A program made the position numbers and the translations under genes. From assembly GCA_964343805.1 (NCBI GenBank), contig CAYFLR010000018.1:1-64000 (forward strand): a stretch of DNA of 64,000 nt. The letters run 5' to 3'. Below, piece after piece: positions 45,540-53,985 of this stretch. Each line of letters begins with the position of its first letter. Positions within the stretch are counted from its first letter, which is position 1. The notes beneath the pieces are model-generated. The model saw only the letters and a list, made by a program, of their open reading frames with translations. It searched no databases and had not been told where the DNA came from. Source of the stretch: CAYFLR01 sp964343805. GTDB lineage: Bacteria > Bdellovibrionota_B > Oligoflexia > CAYFLR01.

Positions 45540-46610
45540 ATGACAGAACGAAAAACCGATATTGGCCCTCCCGATTTTCGCCAGTTTTTACCACCTGTAA
45601 TTAAAGAGAATTACGGAAAGTGGAAACATCATGAAAATCCTAAGCCGGGCGTATTAGTGCATATAGCAGAAAATGGAGATAAAGTTTTCTCTGTAAGAGC
45701 CGCATCTCCCCGTTTAATGAGTGTTCATTCTATTCGTAAGGTCTGTGATATCGCAGATAAGTATTGTGACGGTCATCTTCGCTTCACCAGTCGAAACAAC
45801 ATTGAGTTTCTTTTAACTGATGACAGCAAAATTGATGCACTCATCAAAGACTGCAATGAAATGGGATACCCTGTCGGTGGAACAGGTAACTCAATTTCTA
45901 ACATCGTACATACTCAAGGTTGGATCCATTGTCACTCTGCCGCTACTGATGCTTCTGGTATCGTGAAAGCTGTAATGGACAAAGTTCATGATAACTTTAC
46001 TGAGCAAAAGTTGCCTGCCAAATTAAGAATTGCATTAGCTTGCTGTTTGAATATGTGTGGTGCAGTGCATTGTTCTGATATTGCTATCTTGGGTGTCCAC
46101 AGACGTCCTCCAACCCCAGATCATGATGGTGTTTCAAAGACATGTGAAGTTCCCAATGTGGTTGCTTCATGTCCTACAGCTGCTATCAGACCAGCCACTC
46201 AAGATGGTGTTGAGTCTGTAGAGATTGAAGAAGATCTCTGTATGTTCTGCTCAAACTGTTACACCACTTGTCCTTCACTTCCCATTGCTGATGCGGAAAG
46301 TGATGGTCTCTCTATTTGGGTGGGTGGAAAAGTTTCTAACGCCAGAACCAGACCGACTTTCTCTAAGCTAGCTATACCTTGGCTACCTAACAATCCACCC
46401 AGATGGCCAGAAGTGGTTGATGCTGTGACCAATCTCGTTGATGTTTGGTCTAAGAATGCAAGACCCTATGAGCGTATGGGTGAGTGGATTGATCGTATAG
46501 GATGGGGACGCTTTTTCGAACTCACAGGCATTGAATTCACCAAGTATCATATTGATGATTTCAAACATGCTGGTGGAACTTTCGAAACATCCATGCATAT
46601 GAGATTTTAA
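45540..46610 (+). CDS. dsrB: dissimilatory sulfite reductase beta subunit
   Basis: This subunit carries the active siroheme in DsrAB. Key parts are HLRFTSRNNIEFLL, GWIHCHSAATDASG, the cluster cysteines in ALACCLNMCGAVHCSD, and the ferredoxin domain with VVASCPTAAI and CMFCSNCYTTCP. I chose the ATG and not the GTG 15 bases upstream, because that GTG is part of the ribosome binding site (GTGAGG). Length 356 is slightly short for the family. It is 13 bases before the fused dsrD-dsrL gene. Confidence 0.97.
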   Translation: MTERKTDIGPPDFRQFLPPVIKENYGKWKHHENPKPGVLVHIAENGDKVFSVRAASPRLMSVHSIRKVCDIADKYCDGHLRFTSRNNIEFLLTDDSKIDALIKDCNEMGYPVGGTGNSISNIVHTQGWIHCHSAATDASGIVKAVMDKVHDNFTEQKLPAKLRIALACCLNMCGAVHCSDIAILGVHRRPPTPDHDGVSKTCEVPNVVASCPTAAIRPATQDGVESVEIEEDLCMFCSNCYTTCPSLPIADAESDGLSIWVGGKVSNARTRPTFSKLAIPWLPNNPPRWPEVVDAVTNLVDVWSKNARPYERMGEWIDRIGWGRFFELTGIEFTKYHIDDFKHAGGTFETSMHMRF

Positions 46611-46623
46611 GAGGGAGGAATTT

Positions 46624-48504
46624 ATGGCCGAGTTAACCCCAGAATTTATTGCCGATGAAATGGAAGCGATTGTTGCTGAATGCCAAGGTAAGAAAAAGCT
46701 AAAACCAGGTGACCTGAATAAAGAGATGAAGGCCAAGTTTGGTCCTGAAGCCAATCGTCAGGTTTGTAAGAAAGCCATTCGACTGCTTATAGAAAGTGGT
46801 CGCTGTGTATACACATACTTTGGTGGAAGCTTTATTGAAATGCCTCATGAAGAAGGCGCAGCCATGGGCGATGGTGGTTCTGCCGAAGAAGCAAAACCTG
46901 CTCCTGCTCCGACTGCGGCACCTGCAGCAGTAGCTCCGAGACCAAAATTAGGCGGCAAGAAAAAGAAAAAGAAAGGGTTAGCCGGTCGTTTAGGCCGAAC
47001 TTCTTCAGGAAAGGCTTCGACCCCACTGCGGCCGCAGCCTGTTCCTAAAATTGCACCTTGTTCACAAGGTTGCCCTCAAAACAACGATGTGAGAGCCTTT
47101 CTCACCTCAATAGCTCAAACGGTTAAGATGGATCGCAGTTATGATGAGTCCTTTGAGTTAGCTTGGGACATTCTTACTGAAACTAATCCATTTCCAGCTA
47201 TCTGTGGTCGAGTTTGCTCTCACACTTGTGAGGCTAAATGTAATCGAAAAGAGAAAGATAACCCAGTGGCTATTAACAATGTAGAGCGCTACATTGGTGA
47301 TTTTGGGATTGAAAAAGGTCTAAAATTTAAAGGCGTAGAAAATAGCAAAGATAAAAAAGTTGCAGTAGTGGGTGCTGGACCTCAAGGTTTAGCTGCCGCT
47401 TTTCATTTAACCAAAAAAGGTTATGGAGTCACCCTATTTGAAGCTTTGAAGAACCCAGGTGGAGTTCTCTATTATGACATTCCTGCTCGTCGCCTACCAA
47501 GAAAAGTGGCGGTGGCAGAGATGCAAAAGATCTTCGATCTCGGTGTCACCTTTAAAGCAGGATGTTCTGTAGGTAATGATACCTCTTTAGAAGACCTTAA
47601 AAGCGAATTTGATTCTGTATTTATAGCTGCTGGTCCTAAAAGTAAACTCAAAGAGGGAATCCCCGGAGAAGGTACCAAATCAGGAGTTTACACTAGCTTA
47701 GGATTTTTTAATGCGGTTAACTCCGGTGAAAAACTGGAGCTTGCTGGTGACGTGGTGATTGCCGGAGCTGGCGATGCCGCTGTTGAGTCAGCTATTATGG
47801 CAAAACGACTCGGCAATAATGTGACAGTCCTTGCCAAATTTGCCAAAGATAATATGCTAGCTGAAGCAGATTTAATCGCGGAAGCAGAGAAAGAGGGAGT
47901 GAGTTTTATCTTCGAATCTACCCTTTTTGAAATCCATGAAGCGGACAACAAAGTATCAGCCATTAAATATAAAGCTGATGGCGGTACCAAAGAGATGGCT
48001 GCAGGGACAATTATCTATGCGGTCACCTTAGAAGAAAAAGAGATGATGGTTCCCGCTGATTCTTTAGCCACCAGTAAAGAGTGGCTTAAAATCGTCGGTG
48101 AGTTAGGTCGCGGTCGAACCGCCGCCATCAATTTGGATTGTGAATTACAAGGAAATGAAAAACCGGGTAAACCCACAGATCCAATTGTAAAACCAGATAA
48201 TATGAAATTGGGTCACTATCCTGAAGCTCCACGAAATGAAGAGATAGTGATTGAAACATTAGATCAGCTCAAAGAGCGGGTGGAAGCAGCAGCCACTTTA
48301 TCTGCCTCTGCCACTCGGGATGAAGCTGCCAGCTGTATGAGTTGTGGCTTTTGTTTTGACTGTGAAAAATGTTGGTCCTTCTGTCAGGCTGGAGCCGTGG
48401 CAAAAGGGGAAAAAGGCCAAATCTACACCTATAAACATGAATTATGTACCGGTTGTAAAAAATGTGCTGAAGAGTGCCCCTGTGGCTTTTTGGACATGGT
48501 TTAA
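46624..48504 (+). CDS. fusion of a DsrD-like winged helix with a DsrL-type NAD(P)H:acceptor flavoprotein
   Basis: Residues ~1-76 look like DsrD, the small winged-helix activator of DsrAB: basic KKKLKPGDLNKEM, helix RQVCKKAIRLLIESG, then wing YTYFGGSFIEM. An Ala/Pro/Lys-rich linker (about 77-140, with six lysines in a row) follows. The remainder is DsrL/GltD-like: Fe-S cysteines (CSQGCP, CGRVCSHTCEAKC), FAD motif VGAGPQG (about 249-255), NAD(P) motif IAGAGDAA (about 369-376), and a C-terminal double ferredoxin (CMSCGFCFDCEKCWSFC, CTGCKKCAEECPCG). The usual YRR-type basic pair for NADPH is replaced by LAKFAK, so cofactor choice is open. DsrL passes electrons between NAD(P)H and DsrAB. The DsrD assignment is by eye; the DsrL part is firm. 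Confidence 0.75.
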   Translation: MAELTPEFIADEMEAIVAECQGKKKLKPGDLNKEMKAKFGPEANRQVCKKAIRLLIESGRCVYTYFGGSFIEMPHEEGAAMGDGGSAEEAKPAPAPTAAPAAVAPRPKLGGKKKKKKGLAGRLGRTSSGKASTPLRPQPVPKIAPCSQGCPQNNDVRAFLTSIAQTVKMDRSYDESFELAWDILTETNPFPAICGRVCSHTCEAKCNRKEKDNPVAINNVERYIGDFGIEKGLKFKGVENSKDKKVAVVGAGPQGLAAAFHLTKKGYGVTLFEALKNPGGVLYYDIPARRLPRKVAVAEMQKIFDLGVTFKAGCSVGNDTSLEDLKSEFDSVFIAAGPKSKLKEGIPGEGTKSGVYTSLGFFNAVNSGEKLELAGDVVIAGAGDAAVESAIMAKRLGNNVTVLAKFAKDNMLAEADLIAEAEKEGVSFIFESTLFEIHEADNKVSAIKYKADGGTKEMAAGTIIYAVTLEEKEMMVPADSLATSKEWLKIVGELGRGRTAAINLDCELQGNEKPGKPTDPIVKPDNMKLGHYPEAPRNEEIVIETLDQLKERVEAAATLSASATRDEAASCMSCGFCFDCEKCWSFCQAGAVAKGEKGQIYTYKHELCTGCKKCAEECPCGFLDMV

Positions 48505-48517
48505 GGTTGCTGCTTGA

Positions 48518-49033
48518 ATGCACCATCAAATTTTACAACAAAATAAAGAGGCCATTCTAACCGAATGGTTTAAACGAGCGGTTGGGCAATATAAGCCTGA
48601 TACCGCACGTTTTCTCGCAAAAGAACAAGACCCCTTTGCCAATCCTATGGGAGGGGTCCTTCAAAGCGGTTTTAAAGCGATCATTGATGATATGATTGCG
48701 GAAAAGCCGCTGGATGAATTCACTCCTCACCTTGAAAGTATTTTAAAGGTAAAAGCGGTGCAGGAGTTTTCACCTGCAGATTCTGTTTCCTTTTTATTTA
48801 TCTTAAAGCAAATCCTACAGGAACATTATCAAGAAACATCTTTAAAAGAGTGGTTCGAATTGGATCACATTCTTGATGATTTAATTAATAGCTCCTTTAA
48901 TATTTATACCCAAAATCGGGAAAAGATTTTTGAAATCCGTTTACAGCAAATCAAGTTAGCAGGACGAGATCCAGGTAAGGTTCCTGGACAGTCACGTTTA
49001 TTAAGAAAGACGAAGCAGCAAACTTCGTCTTAG
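48518..49033 (+). CDS. RsbRD N-terminal-like (globin-fold sensor) protein
   Basis: A 171-residue helical protein with ILTEWFKRAVGQY, NPMGGVLQSGF and EFSPADSVSFLFILKQIL. This pattern matches the RsbRD N-terminal domain, a globin-like sensor fold found at the start of stressosome proteins. Here it stands alone, without the STAS domain. Genes of this type occur immediately upstream of dsrM in several sulfate reducers, so it is probably a regulatory or assembly partner of DsrMKJOP, or a redox/ligand sensor. The biochemical role is unknown. It is 13 bases after the dsrD-dsrL gene and 12 before dsrM. Confidence 0.7.
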   Translation: MHHQILQQNKEAILTEWFKRAVGQYKPDTARFLAKEQDPFANPMGGVLQSGFKAIIDDMIAEKPLDEFTPHLESILKVKAVQEFSPADSVSFLFILKQILQEHYQETSLKEWFELDHILDDLINSSFNIYTQNREKIFEIRLQQIKLAGRDPGKVPGQSRLLRKTKQQTSS

Positions 49034-49045
49034 AGAGGCGTTGCG

Positions 49046-50032
49046 ATGAAATTTTGGTTAGCTCTTTTTATTACCCTTGTTTTATTTGTCATTTCCCTCA
49101 TAGGTGCTAAATTGCCCGGACTGTTCGGAGTTTTTATCCCCTATGTGGCCATAGTCACCTTTATAGGAGGCTTTATCTACAAAATCATACAGTGGAGCAA
49201 AGCCCCGGTTCCTTTTAGGGAACCCACGGTTTGCGGTCAGGAGAAATCTCTGCCCTGGATAAAGAATAATAATCTAGAGAGTCCTCATGATCTGAAAGGG
49301 GTTCTTGGACGAATGTTTTTGGAGATCTTTTTCTTTCGATCTCTTTTTCGAAACACCCAAACCGAATTAGAAAAGGGGCCTCACTTAGTCTACAAGACGA
49401 ATCTTTTCCTTTGGGGATTTGGTCTCATTTTCCACTACAGCTTTCTGATGATTTTACTCCGCCATTTCCGCTTTTTTACCGATCCAGTTTGGGGTTTTGT
49501 TCACATTCTACAGAAGTTTGATGGCCTATTGGAAATTAGCCTTCCTACCTTCTATTTAAGTAATATAGGAATTCTACTAGCAGCTGGTTATCTCTTATTT
49601 CGCCGTTTGGCCTTTCCTAAAATAAGATACATTTCATTGATGCCTGATTACTTTGCTCTCTTGGTCATTCTCATGATCGTCGCATCCGGCATCTGTATGC
49701 GTTATTTTTATAAGGTGGATGTGGTTCAGGTCAAAACTTTTATGATCGGACTCCTCTCTTTGAAACCTGTGGTGGTCGAGGGAGCTATCGGCAGTATTTT
49801 TTATGTCCATCTTTTCTTTGTGTCGGTCCTTCTCTTTTACTTCCCCTTCAGTAAGTTGATGCATATGCCTGGGGTCTTCTTAAGCCCTACTAGAAATTTA
49901 GCCAACAACAACCGCATGAAGCGTCATATTAATCCATGGAATCCTGAGGTGAAATTTCACACCTATGCCGAGTATGAAGATGAGTTCCGTGAGCCTATGA
50001 AAGAGGCGGGATTACCCGTAGATAAGGAGTAA
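49046..50032 (+). CDS. dsrM: DsrM, cytochrome b subunit of the DsrMKJOP complex
   Basis: A 328-residue membrane protein with about six helices, of the NarI/HdrE type. Histidines in LIFHYSFLMILLRHFRFF and FYVHLFFVSVLLFYFPFSKLMH (read as short blocks) are candidate haem b ligands. It exchanges electrons with the quinone pool and passes them to DsrK. It is followed by dsrK after 2 bases. The C-terminal tail is cytoplasmic and charged. Confidence 0.93.
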   Translation: MKFWLALFITLVLFVISLIGAKLPGLFGVFIPYVAIVTFIGGFIYKIIQWSKAPVPFREPTVCGQEKSLPWIKNNNLESPHDLKGVLGRMFLEIFFFRSLFRNTQTELEKGPHLVYKTNLFLWGFGLIFHYSFLMILLRHFRFFTDPVWGFVHILQKFDGLLEISLPTFYLSNIGILLAAGYLLFRRLAFPKIRYISLMPDYFALLVILMIVASGICMRYFYKVDVVQVKTFMIGLLSLKPVVVEGAIGSIFYVHLFFVSVLLFYFPFSKLMHMPGVFLSPTRNLANNNRMKRHINPWNPEVKFHTYAEYEDEFREPMKEAGLPVDKE

Positions 50033-50034
50033 AA

Positions 50035-51651
50035 ATGGCTGAAGAAAAAAAATTAACACCGGAAGAAACCATTCAGACCATTGCTGATAACCCACCAGAG
50101 CAAGACTGGATGAAAACCAAGGCCAGTTTTCGGCCCGGAACCTTTTGTAATAGTGCGGCGAAAGAGGCGCTAGAGCAGATGAATTTTGCCAATCCAAGAG
50201 ATTGGAAAACCTATGAGGATGACTGGAAACTGCCGGAAAACTGGAAAGAGATCATATTAGAAGGACTCCATGATCGTCTTAAAAAGTACCGATCTCTCCA
50301 AGTTTTCATGGACATCTGTGTCAGGTGTGGAGCCTGTGCCGATAAGTGTCACTTTTTTATTGGTTCTGGCGATCCTAAAAATATGCCTGTTCTAAGAGCT
50401 GAACTTTTACGTTCAGTTTACCGTCGAAACTTTACCCTTGCAGGTAAACTCATGGGCGAGATGGTCGGGGCCCGTGAACTCACAGAAGATGTTTTGAAAG
50501 AGTGGTTTTACTATTTCTTCCAATGCACCGAGTGTCGACGTTGTTCGGTCTTTTGTCCCTATGGTATTGATACCGCCGAATTCACTATGATTGGCCGAGA
50601 ACTTCTCAGTCTGGTGGGGGTGAACATCAACTGGATTATGAAGCCGGTAGCTGACTGTTTTCGGACTGGAAACCACCTGGCTGTGACTCCTCATGCTATG
50701 AAGGGAAATTTAGAGTTTGCAGCAGAAGAGTGCAGTGATTTAACGGGGCTCACCATCGAAGCTCCAGTTAATAAAAAAGGAGCCGAAGTTCTTTTTATTA
50801 CTCCTTCAGCTGACTTTATTGCAGACCCTGCTTACTTTACTTTGATGGGATACATGATGTTATTCCACGAGATCGGACTTGATTACACTTTTAGCACCTA
50901 CGCTTCAGACGGTGGAAACTTTGGTCTTTTTCATTCTCGTGAAGCAGGTAAAAGACTCAATGCCAAAGCCTATGCGGAGGCAAAAAGGTTAGGGGTTAAA
51001 TGGATTTTAGGTGGAGAGTGTGGGCATATGTGGCGCATGATGCACCAATATATGGACACCTACAATGGTCCTGCAGATTTCTTAGAGTCACCTGTGAGTC
51101 CCATCACGGGAACGAAGTTTGAAAATGCTGCCTCCACCAAGATGGTTCATATTTGCGAGTTTACCTCCGATTTAATTAAAAATAATAAACTCAAATTAGA
51201 TCCCTCTCGCAATGATAAATATAAGGTCACTTTCCATGATTCTTGTAACCCAAGCCGGGCAATGGGTCTCATAGAGGAACCACGTTATGTTATAAACAAT
51301 GTTTGTAATAATTTTTATGAGATGCCTGAAAATACTATCAAGGAACAGACCTTTTGTTGTGGCAGTGGAAGTGGAATCGGAACCGATGAAAACATGGAAA
51401 TGCGCCTCAGAGGTGGATTCCCCAGGGCCAACGCCGTAGATTATGTAAAGAAAACACATGGAGTGAATTTGCTCTCTTGTATCTGTGCTATTGATAAGGC
51501 GACTCTGCCACCTCTCTTAGAGTACTGGGTTCCGGGTGTGGAAGTGGCTGGAATTCATGAACTAGTTGGAAACGCGCTAGTTATGAAAGGTGAAACCAAA
51601 AGAGAGACCGATCTTCGTGGAGATGATTTGAATGAAGAGGAGGATGAGTGA
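50035..51651 (+). CDS. dsrK: DsrK, catalytic Fe-S subunit of the DsrMKJOP complex
   Basis: Two [4Fe-4S] ferredoxin motifs are present (CVRCGACADKC and CTECRRCSVFCP), then HdrD-like CCG motifs: HDSCNPSRAMG, TFCCGSGSGIG and SCICAIDKATLPP. These hold the noncubane cluster that reduces the DsrC trisulfide. It is cytoplasm-facing and anchored by DsrM. Length 538 is typical. The stop overlaps the dsrJ start by one base (TGATG). A paralogue with a CHNC end lies at 27946-29277. Confidence 0.95.
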   Translation: MAEEKKLTPEETIQTIADNPPEQDWMKTKASFRPGTFCNSAAKEALEQMNFANPRDWKTYEDDWKLPENWKEIILEGLHDRLKKYRSLQVFMDICVRCGACADKCHFFIGSGDPKNMPVLRAELLRSVYRRNFTLAGKLMGEMVGARELTEDVLKEWFYYFFQCTECRRCSVFCPYGIDTAEFTMIGRELLSLVGVNINWIMKPVADCFRTGNHLAVTPHAMKGNLEFAAEECSDLTGLTIEAPVNKKGAEVLFITPSADFIADPAYFTLMGYMMLFHEIGLDYTFSTYASDGGNFGLFHSREAGKRLNAKAYAEAKRLGVKWILGGECGHMWRMMHQYMDTYNGPADFLESPVSPITGTKFENAASTKMVHICEFTSDLIKNNKLKLDPSRNDKYKVTFHDSCNPSRAMGLIEEPRYVINNVCNNFYEMPENTIKEQTFCCGSGSGIGTDENMEMRLRGGFPRANAVDYVKKTHGVNLLSCICAIDKATLPPLLEYWVPGVEVAGIHELVGNALVMKGETKRETDLRGDDLNEEEDE

Positions 51652-52031
51652 TGAATGATCGCGGAAAGATATTAACCGGCTTAGTCATTTTTCTGTTCTG
51701 TGCCTCTTTACCTTTTTGGGTGAATCTCTTTAGTGGTAAAGGGAAGGCTGTACCCAATCCAACCATTGTGAGTAATGCCAGTTCTTGTGTGGCTAGTACC
51801 GAGTATATGCGAGAGCATCATATGGATCTCTTAGATGAGTGGAGAGATGATGTGGTGCGTCGGGGAGATCGAGTTCACAAAGCTCCCGATGGAAGATTTT
51901 TTGAGAAAAGTCTCACCAACACCTGTATGAACTGTCATAAGAGCGAGCAGAACTTCTGCTCCAAATGTCATGAATACACTGGGGTCGAGCCCCTTAACTG
52001 TTGGGAATGTCATATTCAAAGTCCATTATAA
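51651..52031 (+). CDS. dsrJ: DsrJ, periplasmic triheme cytochrome c
   Basis: An N-terminal anchor/signal helix (ILTGLVIFLFCASLPFWV) is followed by three CxxCH haem motifs: CMNCH, CSKCH and CWECH. Three haems and about 126 residues are the DsrJ pattern. The start ATG overlaps the dsrK stop (TGATG); a GTG three bases earlier is possible but less likely. It faces the periplasm and works with DsrO and DsrP. Confidence 0.95.
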   Translation: MNDRGKILTGLVIFLFCASLPFWVNLFSGKGKAVPNPTIVSNASSCVASTEYMREHHMDLLDEWRDDVVRRGDRVHKAPDGRFFEKSLTNTCMNCHKSEQNFCSKCHEYTGVEPLNCWECHIQSPL

Positions 52032-52043
52032 AAGGAAAAAGGG

Positions 52044-52802
52044 ATGAAGATTAATCGAAGAGATCTATTTAAATTAACTGGATTGTCTGCCCTATCATTG
52101 GTTTCAGGAAATAAAATACTTAAAGCATTTGATGCCAAAAGTGATAAAGAAAAGGGTGAAAAGCGGTTTGCTATGGCTATCGATCTGACCAAATGCAAAC
52201 GCGACGAGGGTTGCAATCAATGCCAAAATGTTTGCCATAACAACCATAATATCCCCAAAATAAAAAACCAAAAGCATGAAATTAAGTGGATTTGGGATGA
52301 AGCCTATGTCCATGCCTTCCCTGAAAAGGAGCATGGTTATTTGACCATGGAACAAAAAAATAGCCCGTCCATGGTGCTCTGCAACCACTGTGATAATCCT
52401 CCTTGCGTTCGAGCTTGTCCCACTGGGGCCACTTTTAGAAGGGATAACGGAGGACTGGTTATGATGGATCAGCATCGTTGCATTGGCTGTCGCTTTTGCA
52501 TGGCTGCTTGCCCCTATGGGGCACGGAGTTTTAATTTTAAAGATCCAAGACCTCATATAACTCAAATAAATAAAAAATATCCCACCAGGACCCAAGGAGT
52601 GGTGGAGAAATGCACCTTTTGTGCCGGCCGCGTAGACAAGGGATTACAGCCTTATTGCGTAAGCACCTGTCCTCATGGAGCCATGTCTTTTGGTGATATG
52701 AACGACAAAAATTCCCCGGTGCGAAAGGTTCTCGCAACTCATAACACAATCAGGCGTAAACCTCATTTAGGGACCATGCCACAAGTTTTTTACATCATCT
52801 AA
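52044..52802 (+). CDS. dsrO: DsrO, periplasmic ferredoxin with Tat signal
   Basis: The N-terminus has a twin-arginine signal (INRRDLFKLTGLSALSLVSG). The mature protein has four [4Fe-4S] motifs: CKRDEGCNQCQNVCH, CNHCDNPPCVRACP, CIGCRFCMAACPYG and CTFCAGR...CVSTCP. This is the DsrO/HybA-type ferredoxin, exported folded through Tat. It links DsrJ and DsrP on the periplasmic side. Confidence 0.95.
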   Translation: MKINRRDLFKLTGLSALSLVSGNKILKAFDAKSDKEKGEKRFAMAIDLTKCKRDEGCNQCQNVCHNNHNIPKIKNQKHEIKWIWDEAYVHAFPEKEHGYLTMEQKNSPSMVLCNHCDNPPCVRACPTGATFRRDNGGLVMMDQHRCIGCRFCMAACPYGARSFNFKDPRPHITQINKKYPTRTQGVVEKCTFCAGRVDKGLQPYCVSTCPHGAMSFGDMNDKNSPVRKVLATHNTIRRKPHLGTMPQVFYII

Positions 52803-52815
52803 GAGGTAGTTCATC

Positions 52816-53973
52816 ATGTTAGAAAAGGCAATGTACGGAAGTAAAGGGTATTGGAAGTTAATCTTCGTTTTACTTTGCATGATTGCAGTAGGATTCGCCG
52901 CCTATATGTTGCAGTTGAGGGATGGTCTTGCTATCACCGGCATGAGCCGTGATGTTTCCTGGGGATTTTATATTGCCCAGTTTACCTTTCTAGTGGGGGT
53001 TGCTGCTTCTGCTGTGATGGTAGTGTTGCCCTACTATGTGCATAACTTTAAAGCCTTCGGTAAAATGACTATCTTAGGTGAGTTCCTAGCTATCTCTGCG
53101 GTTGTTATGTGCATGCTCTTCATCTTTGTAGACCTAGGTAAACCTTTCCGCCTCTTTAATACGATTATTTTCCCTCATCCCAAATCTATGGTATTTTGGG
53201 ATATTGTCTCTTTAGGGGGCTATCTCGCTCTCAATGCAGTGATTGGTCTCGTGTGCCTTGATTGTGAAAGAAATCATACGGCTCCACCAAAATGGTTAAA
53301 GCCCCTTGTTTATCTATCAATTCCTTGGGCTGTGAGTATTCACACCGTAACAGCGTTTTTATATAGTGGAATGGGCGGACGCTCTTTTTGGTTTACCGCT
53401 ATTATGGCTCCTCGCTTTTTAGCTTCCGCTTTCTCAGCGGGACCTGCCATTTTGATTCTACTGTCCCTTTTTGTTCGAAAAATATCTAAGTTTGACCCAG
53501 GAAAAGAAGCTATTCAAAAGCTGGGTGTGATTGTGACCTATGCGGTTTGCATCAACATTTTTTTCCTTCTGCTAGAGGTATTTACCGTGTTCTATAGCTC
53601 CATGCCTGAGCATATGCATCATTTTGAATACCTATTTGCCGGTCTCCATGGCAAAGGGAATTTAGTGAATTGGATGTATCTATGTGCCTTTTTATATGTT
53701 CTGTCTATGGGACTTTTGCTCTTTCCCTCTAATCGGAAGAAAGAGGGAATGCTCCTCTTTGCCTGTCTCACGGTGCTGGGTTCCACCTGGATTGATAAAG
53801 GGATGGCTCTCATTGTGGCCGGATTTATTCCCAATCCCTTTAATCAAGTGACCGAATACACCCCAACAGTTCCTGAGCTTCTCATTTCAGTAGGAGTATA
53901 TGGAATTGGTGGTCTTATCTTGGCTGTGCTCTATAAGGTGGTGCTGACTATTCGGAATAAAGAAGCAAGCTAG
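52816..53973 (+). CDS. dsrP: DsrP, NrfD-like membrane subunit
   Basis: A 385-residue membrane protein with about ten helices and no cofactor motifs, of the NrfD/PsrC quinone-binding family. Typical blocks are AITGMSRDVSWGFYIAQFTF, the FPHPKSMVFWDIVSLGGYL loop and TAFLYSGMGGRSFW. It exchanges electrons with the quinone pool on the periplasmic side. It is the last gene of the dsr series, and the right repeat array starts 12 bases after its stop. Confidence 0.95.
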   Translation: MLEKAMYGSKGYWKLIFVLLCMIAVGFAAYMLQLRDGLAITGMSRDVSWGFYIAQFTFLVGVAASAVMVVLPYYVHNFKAFGKMTILGEFLAISAVVMCMLFIFVDLGKPFRLFNTIIFPHPKSMVFWDIVSLGGYLALNAVIGLVCLDCERNHTAPPKWLKPLVYLSIPWAVSIHTVTAFLYSGMGGRSFWFTAIMAPRFLASAFSAGPAILILLSLFVRKISKFDPGKEAIQKLGVIVTYAVCINIFFLLLEVFTVFYSSMPEHMHHFEYLFAGLHGKGNLVNWMYLCAFLYVLSMGLLLFPSNRKKEGMLLFACLTVLGSTWIDKGMALIVAGFIPNPFNQVTEYTPTVPELLISVGVYGIGGLILAVLYKVVLTIRNKEAS

Positions 53974-53985
53974 AATACTCAGAAC

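Noticed and set aside
45525..45540. GTG start for dsrB
   Set aside because: The GTG forms part of the GTGAGG ribosome binding site for the ATG 15 bases downstream.
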